DNA of 22,156 nt from Plakobranchus ocellatus (taxonomy: Eukaryota > Mollusca > Gastropoda > Plakobranchidae), in contig BLXT01005065.1 of NCBI GenBank assembly GCA_019648995.1, positions 1,508,983 through 1,531,138 of the forward strand, given 5' to 3'. The notes below the pieces were generated by a model. That model saw nothing but the letters and a program-made list of their open reading frames with translations, searched no databases and had not been told where the DNA came from. Both the position numbers and the translations under genes were made by a program. Positions 15,922 through 22,156 of the stretch are shown piece after piece (within the stretch, counting starts at the first letter, position 1; the number at the start of each line of letters is the position of its first letter).

Positions 15922-16479
15922 GTATGTAATTGTGTGAGTTAAGCAAGCAAATCATACGTAAAATTTTTTTTTAATACACTACTTTAAAAGCATTTGTTAT
16001 GGTGGAAACACAAAAATCAATAATTTTATTTGGCAAAATATGAGCAGTACACCCTGTGTGGGGCCAGGGGAGAGAATGTGTTCCACCGTGGCTGCTTCGG
16101 GTCGCAAGAGGGGACCAGGGCAGGTTGTCGCCTAAGGACTGCCTCTTGTCAGTACAAGGCGACATCTCTTTTTCTCCACCTGGCTTTGTCTTCTATCCCT
16201 CTTTCTTTCTTGCACAATCGTCCCGTCTACTTTTCCTTCTGCTGTCCTCTACTTCTTTCTCTACCCATGTGGAGTCCGGGATAGAATTGACCCACTGTAC
16301 TGTGCATGTCGTAAAAGGCGACTAAAAAGGTTTTACCCATGAACTCCCTCTCTCAGGTGCATGGGCGACATCACTTTCTCTCAACTTTCATAATCTACAG
16401 TGTTGCTTGGAGGAGGGGATGGTGAAGGATGTGGTCGAGTCCCAACTTCGAACGAAGTCAGCAGTGCTCCCCAAGGATG
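15922..16479. repeat. Intron with probable LINE leader or SINE-like repeat containing GTCG hairpins
   Basis: From about 16030 to 16470 the base use changes to GC-richer, C- and T-rich text that precedes the first endonuclease sequence of LINE copy D. It contains a perfect 8-bp inverted repeat TGTCGCCT/AGGCGACA (16126-16133 and 16157-16164) and a second small hairpin GTCG-7 bases-CGAC at 16308-16322. The reading frames here (84-89 codons) have no family I recognise. It may be the LINE's 5' UTR or an independent short repeat; the copies A-C do not include this part, so I cannot decide. Confidence 0.45.
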
Positions 16480-17150
16480 GTGGCAGAAGTGCCCCTTCAT
16501 TCGCAGTTTTAGGAGTAACTTTGAAGAACTGAAGCTACTGCTGAATCGATCTCAGTCTGCTGTTGTGGCCCTGCAGGAATGCAGGCTTGGGGAGGGGCAG
16601 TTGCCACCCCGGGATTACACCCTGCTTCTTCTGTAGGGTGGGTCACCCGAGGCGAGGCGGCCCTCCTCATCAGAAACAGAACCCGTTTTTCTGAAATTTA
16701 TCTGGAAACTGGCCTGCATGCTGTAGCTGCCACAATCAACCTGGAAAAGACTCTAACCGTTTGCTCTCTATACCTGCCTCCCAATTCCCCAGTTTCGAAA
16801 CTTTCCCTGGCTGAACTCTTTGAGCAGCTTTCGAAGCCTTTTCTCAAAGCTGGGAGATTTCAACGCGGACTCTCCTGCATGGGGGGACTCCCGCCGGGAT
16901 GGGCAGGGCAGGATGCTTGAGGAGTTCACAGCCTAAAATGACTTTATCATTCTAAATTCTGGAGAACAAACTTTTGTTCATTCGGCATATCATTCGAACT
17001 CAGCGATTGATTTGGCAGTGGCTTCACCCTCCATTGCAGCTGAATGTTCCTGGACTGCCCACAGTGATCTGCGATCACTTCCCAATATTTTTAACATTGT
17101 CCTCGAATTTAAGCGGCAATGTAAATACTAATTTTAATTATAAAAATGCC
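16480..17150 (+). pseudogene. LINE endonuclease domain, copy D
   Basis: The frame starts with FIRSFRSNFEELKLLLNRSQ (the N of the NIR motif is lost: CCCCTTCATTCGC replaces the GGAACATTCGC of copy A). It continues with SAVVALQECRLGEGQLPPRD; the glutamate of ALQEC at 16577 is the expected metal ligand. After a stop at 16634-16636 and a shift it reads RGEAALLIRNRTRFSEIYLE, ATINLEKTLTVCSLYLPPNS and LSLAELFEQLSKPFL. A small insertion near 16849 (AAAGCTGGGAGATTTCAACGC) breaks the GDFNAHSPAWG motif. A 9-bp loss turns the GSDHFP region into ICDHFP near 17070. These changes mean it cannot be active, although the domain is nearly full length. Confidence 0.85.
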
Positions 17151-17182
17151 GATTTGAACCGTTTCGGAGATGCAAACTGTCT

Positions 17183-17828
17183 TTGGACAATTCTGTGGCC
17201 GACATCGAGCAGTTTACTTCAAAGCTGCTCGATGCGGTCAGGTCGTCCATACCCTTTCATAAAGGGACGAAAAATAAAACTCATGTGCCCTGGTTTACCC
17301 AGGAATGTAGGCAGGCTCTTAAGGAAAGGAAAAAGGCTCAAAGGAAATATTTTAAAATTTCATAAATTTGAAAAAACAAAAAGCCAAGGCTAAATTTGTA
17401 ATGAAAAATTCCAACAAACGGTCATGGAAAACATATGTATCCTCTTTAAATTCAAATACTACCTCTAAGACTGTTTGGAAGAAAATAAGAAAAATTAAAG
17501 GCAAAAATTTTGCCCCTTCTTGTCAACTTAAAAAAGACAGCCAGATCATTTCAGACCTTAAAGATCATGCTGATCATCTGGCTGAAACTTTCTCAAATAA
17601 CTCCAGCTCAAAAAATTATTCTAAAAATTTCTAGCAAACAAAACAAAGAGCCAAAAAACAAAATTTAAACTTTTCATCAGAAAATAACGAACAGTACAAT
17701 AATCCTCTACTCATGTCTTAACTAAAAAATTCTATCGATAAATCTAATGAGTTTGCTGCAGGTCCTGATGGTGTTTACTATCAGTTCCTGATGCACCTTC
17801 CTGAATCCTGCCTGCATACTCTTCTTAA
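17183..17828 (+). pseudogene. LINE linker and start of RT, copy D
   Basis: The linker frame at 17183-17365 has VPWFTQECRQALKERKKAQR, then a short loss and a shift into 17368-17634 (SWKTYVSSLNSNTTSKTVWK, DLKDHADHLAETFSNNSSSK, stop at 17632-17634). RT begins at about 17720 with SIDKSNEFAAGPDGVYYQFL and ends at LLHTLL, where piggyBac-2 is inserted (TTAA at 17825). Text after the insert continues at LFNNIWTTGDIPPSW. Confidence 0.82.
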
Positions 17829-18899
17829 CTCACCGGGCCCTGGTGTCGAACGGTATCGACATGCTATTTGTAGCGCCCGGGCCCTGATGTCGAGTATGTT
17901 CGGCATGGCTTTGCGAATTTTTTTAAGTACGTTAACAACGTCATAGAAACTTCCGGTTTTCTCGGTTGTTTTCGTGAATTTCCGAGCTTTACGGTGATAC
18001 CCAATTTGCCGCGTTTCTCCTATTTTTAGTATTCAAAGTAACGGATTGAAGACGGATACCTCCGAACCGGTCGATCTGTCATTCTGAACTCGTTTCCAAC
18101 CCAAACAAGAGCGGAATCACAGCTCAATGTGTTTGATACTTTTGAGTTTGCTGAAGAGAGTGATGTTGAGCCATATGAGCTGGAATCAGATGATGAAAAT
18201 GAAAATTATTTCCACTCCTAATCGTTTCGAGAATGTTGGTTTTGTTCAATTAAAATTCTTGTCCCCAAACCTAAGTGCCCACCCGATCTCGAACTCTAGA
18301 TCTAATCTAGATCTAGATTTAGATTAGAGATTCTAAAAAGTGACAGAGGTTCAAATTTCTTTCTAGAATGTACATTAATTTGAATTTCGAGTGAAAAATC
18401 TAGGTCTAGTTACGATAATAAGACAATAAATCGTCATATCGGGTTTCTGTAATTCTAGCTCTACTCTGCTCACACGCCAATGACCCATGAAGGTGAACGG
18501 TCAAATTAAAGATTTCATGATTCAGGATGAGATAGATTTAGATTTAGACTAAAGAAGCAGTTTCAATAAAATGATTTTTTATTTTCGGTGACAAAATTTA
18601 ATTCCAAATGTTTCTCAGGTTATAGATTTTGTAGATCTGCTTCTTATGGGTCTCTACTGCCTGGAAACGCTTTCCGAAAATGGGAAATGCGGGGTATTTT
18701 TAAAAAATCGTAAAAAATCAACCACAACACTAAAAGAAATAAAATCAACACATTTGTAGAGCTCTGAAATACCAAAACATGCACAGTGAAAATGAAGTTT
18801 GTACTACAATTTAGTAAAGCACTAGAATTTTTTAAAAACTGTCTGAAATGGCCAGTTTTCCAGAACCGGCGAGCCTTGAAATGACCAGGGCCCTGTGAG
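17829..18899 (+). mobile_element. piggyBac-like element (piggyBac-2), 1,071 bp, internally deleted
   Basis: TTAA flanks both sides (17825-17828 and 18900-18903). The inverted ends match at 15 of 16 positions: CTCACCGGGCCCTGGT on the left and ACCAGGGCCCTGTGAG on the right. Inside the left end the motif CCGGGCCCTG(G/A)TGTCGA occurs twice (17833 and about 17877). The only coding trace is an acidic segment, DTFEFAEESDVEPYELESDD (about 18136-18195), like the N-termini of piggyBac transposases, ending at TAA near 18222. No catalytic domain is left. Several TCTAGATCTA words lie at 18293-18325. A non-autonomous derivative, possibly mobile only in trans. Confidence 0.85.
18285..18330. repeat. TCTAGATCTA-type repeat cluster in piggyBac-2
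   Basis: Overlapping TCTAGATCTA/TAGATTTAGAT words follow each other here. Similar clusters occur at 20575-20607 and 20465-20482 (piggyBac-3), 11583-11597 and 11712-11730 (piggyBac-1) and 7495-7508 (Tigger-1). In piggyBac-1 they are in coding sequence and contribute repeated SRS and DLD residues. Confidence 0.6.
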
Positions 18900-18903
18900 T
18901 TAA

Positions 18904-19690
18904 ACTCTTTAATAACATTTGGACCACCGGGGACATCCCCCCATCTTGGAGGGAGGCTTCAGTGGTTCCAATTCCAAAACCCGGGAGGGATCCTTCTGAT
19001 CCTTCCAACTATCGATCTATTGCACTCACGAGCTGCTTGTGAAGACCCTCGAGCTGATGGTGAATGACTGACTGGTCCATGTGCTTGAGTCCAGAAACCT
19101 GCTGTCAAAGGTACAGTGCAGTTTCAGGAAGGGCCGTAGCACATTGGACCACTTGGTCAGACTGGAAACCTTTATCAAAAGGGCTTTCGCCAGAAAAAAG
19201 CAAGTTCTGGCAGTTTTTTCGATCTAGAAAAAGCCTATGATACTACATGGAGGTATGGAATTTAAAAGATCTTTTCGACCTCGATTTTAGGGGCAGGTTG
19301 CCCATTTTCATTTCAAATTTTCTAAAAGACCGCCATTTTAAAGTTAAAGCAGAGAACTCGTTTTCTTCTTCTTACCACCAGGAAAACGGTGTTCCTCAAG
19401 GCAGTATTGTATCCCCTATGCTTTTTAATTTAAAAATAAATAATATTATTAATTCTGTTTCTAAACATGTAAAAGCCTCTTTATTTGTTGATGATTTTGC
19501 CATTTATGCTGAGGGTAAACACCTGCAGCATCTTGAGCGCACCATTCAACTGGGTATAAATAATGTCCAGAAATGGGTCACAGATAACAGTTTCAGATTC
19601 TCGGTTTCAAAGACCACCTGTGTCCATTTCCACAGACAAAGAATTTACACTGGCCACGCCATTCACCTGGACGGTCAGCCGATCCGGTGA
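18904..19690 (+). pseudogene. LINE reverse transcriptase palm and thumb, copy D
   Basis: Read in shifting frames: DIPPSWREASVVPIPKPGRD, then NLLSKVQCSFRKGRSTLDHL, and after a 1-base loss near 19218 motif A FDLEKAYDTTWRYG. From 19247 an open frame gives FISNFLKDRHFKVKAENSF, motif B GVPQGSIVSPMLFNLKINN, motif C SLFVDDFAIYAEG (catalytic DD near 19490) and WVTDNSFRFSVSKTTCVHF. All three palm motifs are present here and only here in the window, so this piece gives the family's RT signature (FVDD). The frame is broken upstream and by a stop at 19688-19690. Confidence 0.87.
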
Positions 19691-19712
19691 AGGGTGAGGC
19701 CAAGTTTTTAGG

Positions 19713-19874
19713 GGTCATTTTTTACCACAAATCGTCTTTTGCGAACCACGTAAAGTATTTAAAAAAACAAATGCTTAAAGGCATTAAATTTATGGTCATT
19801 TTTTTACCACAAACTGTCTTTTGCGAACCATGTAAAGTATTTAAAAAACAAATGCTTAAAGGCATTAAATTTAT
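19713..19874 (+). repeat. 81-bp tandem duplication in LINE copy D
   Basis: Two units, 19713-19793 and 19794-19874, start GGTCATTTTTTACCACAAA and end GGCATTAAATTTAT, with a few base differences. The unit codes for the FLGVIF...ANHVKYLKKQMLKGIKF piece after the RT palm. Copies A and B do not show the duplication, so it arose in this copy after insertion or in its recent source. Its length is a multiple of three. Confidence 0.88.
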
Positions 19875-19952
19875 TGCGCGTGGTGGGCCATATGGACTGA
19901 GGTGCGGATAGAGCCACCCTTCTTAACTCTCAATGGCACCAACATAGAGATT

Positions 19953-19970
19953 TCGATCACCGGTGATCGA
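19953..19970. repeat. 18-bp perfect palindrome near the left end of piggyBac-3
   Basis: TCGATCACCGGTGATCGA is identical on both strands. Its place 27 bp inside the transposon end suggests a subterminal binding site for a dimeric protein, or a cruciform. No counterpart was seen near the right end. Confidence 0.75.
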
Positions 19971-20277
19971 TGCCACGTCCACATTCTCTGCGGCCCAAAT
20001 GAAGCACTTTTGTAAAAATAAATGGACTTTTGAATATTTTCCATCGAAAGATAAGATATTCTGAAACCTAAAAAGATGTATTCTGATATTATATTCAATA
20101 AAAATATAATAAACAAGCTAATTAAAAATGCACATTTAGCCCCTTGCATTGTTTTGCTTTCCTTCCGCCATCTTACATTTTTCTGCACACAGTATTTTGT
20201 TACTGCTTATCGATTTTCATCTACATTTTACAAATTTATACCTTTCCAACCTCTAACAACATAAAAAATGGCTTCTA

Positions 20278-20980
20278 AAACATTAAAGACCATAAATTTT
20301 TGGATTTACTGGATTTGTCTGATTCGGAAGTAGAAGAATGGATCCCCGACACTGACGAAGAGTGGGCTGTTACTGATGAAGAGGACGATCCTGTACCAAA
20401 TCACCAAGAGAGAAGGTGTGTTGATATATATCTAGGTTTAAATTTTGAAAGAAACCGTGAACTATAGATTCTAGATCTAATTTATATCTCCTGATTATGT
20501 GCACAACATAATTAACTGTTTTATTGTGTTGGAAAATTAGATCTAATGATCAATGATCAACCATTCACCTTTGCTAGATCTAGGTCTAGATCTAAATCTA
20601 GATCTACAACCAGGAAGTAGAGTAAGACATAAAATTATGTTTTAGATTCATGATTTTGGTGAGATCTAAGGAAATTTTGAAATTGATAAGGCTAGGAATT
20701 CACAATAATATGGTGAGTATGAACCATTCTAATTTTTCCTGATTCTAAATCCTTTTTTTTTCTTTCTTTCTGATTCACTAGCAATGTACCATGGAACAAC
20801 AGTCATGACGCAGACCATGCCCCAGACCTTGATGTGTGAAGGCTAGCTGATATTGAGCCTACAACCCCTGTGCCCAATTTTGAACCTGTGTGAGGAGCTG
20901 ATCTCCAACTTCCAGATTTACACACCAGGCAGGACCTGAAAAAATCACTTACTTCAAGTTTGAACTTGTTTTTATTTTTT
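20278..20980 (+). pseudogene. piggyBac-like transposase N-terminus, spliced and truncated (piggyBac-3)
   Basis: The ATG at 20278 gives MASKTLKTIN, then a 1-base loss in a T-run near 20300 shifts into FLDLLDLSDSEVEEWIPDTD and EEWAVTDEEDDPVPNHQER, an acidic region with SDSE like other piggyBac N-termini. The frame continues through a candidate intron (GTGTGT donor at 20416, TTCACTAG acceptor at 20781) into NVPWNNSHDADHAPDLDV, a stop, LADIEPTTPVPNFEPV, a stop, and LPDLHTRQD then YFKFELVF, similar to the F-x-P and plDyF-x-lF segments before the piggyBac catalytic domain. The catalytic domain is missing. Confidence 0.7.
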
Positions 20981-21402
20981 ATTGACGCTTGATTTTCAAA
21001 ATTTACACTGTCACTTCATGGCCATACAAAACACATCAAATGTGTATTTTTTGCTGTGGTTTGACTTTTTTCTGTTTCCACAGATATTGTTCTAAGTTAA
21101 AATAAATATTTCATGATATTTTCATCAAAACTGAATTTTTTTCCTTCTTTGAATTTGTTGATGCATGCAATTTTTTCGTTTTCGGATTTCATTTTTTTTT
21201 GTAATTAAATACATGTTCTTCTGAAAATACATAAAGTATGACAAAAATTTTACTTGAGAATGAATCTCCATTCAATTCTGCACAAAATGATGGGTAATGT
21301 GACACAATAGCTTATTCCCTTACAAAATAAGAGCCTGTTAAAAAATACCACCACCATGCAAAATTGAAATAGCGTGAAAATAATGGATTCATTGAGAGTT
21401 AA

Positions 21403-22156
21403 GCTTTACCACATGTTAGTCCAGTCCAAGTTGGACTATGAAAGCGTAGTGTATGATTTTGCGAAAAAAACACGTTCTGAGGGCCCTGGACCCTATACAC
21501 CATCAGGGCCTTCGTATTGCCCTCGGGGCCTTCAGAACACCTATTAAAAGCTTGTACGCCGAGGCTGGGGAGCCCTCTCTCAAGCATTGGCCTATCAAGC
21601 TAGCTTTTAATTATGTATTAAAATTAAAATCATTCCCTCGTAATCCATGCCATGACATATTTGAAGCTCTGTTGTCTGACTTTTCCACGGATTCAAAGTC
21701 AGAACATAATCTTGTCGCCAGTATTTTTGAACAACTAAGAATGCTAAAATCAACCTAAAAACTATTGATAATTTACATGTCCAGTGCCCTCCACCTTGGC
21801 AAGAGCACAGGATTAATGTCGATATTATAACCGGAAAAAAGAAAGAAAATACCAGCGAGATGGCCTATAGGAAAGAAATTTTTAAATTTTTAGTATTAAA
21901 GAAAAATTTTCAAATCATTATGCTGTTTTTACTGACGGCTCTTAAACTGGAGGAAAAGGTTGCGGCCGCTGCCTTTTTTTCCGAAACACCCAGACTGCAC
22001 GAAGGCAACTCACCTGAGAGACGGGGTATCTGTCTTCAGTGCTGAGCTAGAGGGAATAGCCCTCGCGCTCATAGAAATTAAAAAACTCACTAAATACCAC
22101 AAAAACTTTGTTATCTACAGTGACAGCCTGTCAGCCTTACAGGCTATCCAAAGCAA
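21403..22156 (+). pseudogene. LINE RT connection and RNase H, copy D, cut by window end
   Basis: After piggyBac-3 the LINE resumes with the thumb (KLYHMLVQSKLDYES) and the connection PIKSLYAEAGEPSLKHWPIK at 21540-21605. Stops and shifts follow at about 21755. RNase H starts near 21900 with NHYAVFTDGS: the aspartate of TDGS, deleted in copy A, is present here, but the next codon is TAA. Then VAAAAFFSETPRLHEGNSPE follows in another frame, and IYSDSLSALQAIQS up to the last base. It continues outside the window. Confidence 0.85.

Larger units (their letters stand above)
19927..21398 (+). mobile_element. piggyBac-like element (piggyBac-3), 1,472 bp, deletion derivative
   Basis: TTAA flanks both sides (19923-19926 and 21399-21402). 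The ends are inverted: CTCTCAATGG on the left and, on the other strand, CTCTCAATGAATCC on the right. It interrupts LINE copy D at CCACCCTTC-TTAA-GCTTTACC, which equals uninterrupted AACCCTTCTTAAGCTTTACC in copy A. An 18-bp perfect palindrome sits 27 bp inside the left end (19953-19970). It keeps the first part of a piggyBac-type transposase with an apparent intron. The rest, from about 20985, is AT-rich non-coding sequence. Confidence 0.86.
16480..22156 (+). mobile_element. Jockey-like LINE copy D, split by two piggyBac-like elements
   Basis: LINE sequence covers about 16480-17828, 18904-19922 and 21403-22156, the last running off the window inside RNase H. It has the most complete endonuclease and RT palm of the four copies and so serves as reference for deletions in A and B. 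TTAA-flanked inserts at 17829-18899 and 19927-21398 cut it; removing each insert and one TTAA gives continuous text equal to copy A. Frameshifts, stops and an 81-bp tandem duplication show that it is inactive. It is oriented like USP14 and like the other copies. Confidence 0.9.

Noticed and set aside
16030..16325. Two overlapping frames of 84 and 89 codons
   Set aside because: No recognisable domain; the stretch behaves like a repeat with hairpins ahead of a LINE. It could be a remnant of ORF1, but nothing in the residues shows it.
1..22156. CRISPR arrays, phage or bacterial defence genes, tRNA or rRNA genes
   Set aside because: No regularly spaced repeats, cloverleaf or rRNA words were seen; spliced exons and eukaryotic transposons make a bacterial system very unlikely.

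Overview
The window is animal nuclear DNA, most likely from a mollusc (gastropod-like). The evidence is spliced exons with GT/AG borders, long AT-rich introns, Jockey-type LINEs with an (ATCA)n tail, and piggyBac, Tigger and Kolobok-type DNA transposons. The phylum is an inference; no sequence here proves it. No bacterial operon, CRISPR array, rRNA or tRNA was seen.

The only recognisable host gene is on the + strand: two consecutive exons of the proteasome-associated deubiquitinase USP14 (10871-11001 and 15832-15921). They are in frame with each other (43 + 30 codons) and both have canonical splice sites. Everything else lies in three USP14 introns: one of at least 10.8 kb upstream, one of 4,830 bp between the exons, and one of at least 6.2 kb downstream that runs off the window. 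No further USP14 exon was found.

The introns are filled with decayed, nested mobile elements. One Jockey-like LINE family is present as four + strand copies: a fragment (945-1324), copy A (about 1322-4826), copy B (4827 to about 10025) and copy D (about 16480 to beyond the window end). Each carries recognisable APE-type endonuclease, reverse transcriptase, RNase H and CCHC-like pieces, and each is broken by deletions, frameshifts and stops. Copy B is split by a Tigger/pogo-like element (6805-8177) and by a Kolobok-type element (8228-9937, TTAA duplication) that keeps an intact 219-codon ORF lacking the catalytic core. Copy D is split by two piggyBac-like elements (17829-18899 and 19927-21398), each flanked by TTAA. 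The intron between the USP14 exons holds a third piggyBac-like element (about 11295-15702). Its transposase is cut by a solo LTR (12560-13576), and a Tigger DDE fragment lies near its end on the minus strand.

The nesting gives a relative order of events: LINE copies first, then the TTAA-targeting and TA-targeting DNA transposons inside them; piggyBac-1 first, then the solo LTR inside it. For five insertions (Kolobok, Tigger-1, piggyBac-2, piggyBac-3, solo LTR), removing the insert and one target duplication restores a continuous host element, so those boundaries are supported to the base or nearly so. I found no clear new functional system. The best candidates for follow-up are the Kolobok-derived short ORF and the repeated use of TTAA sites inside LINE copies.
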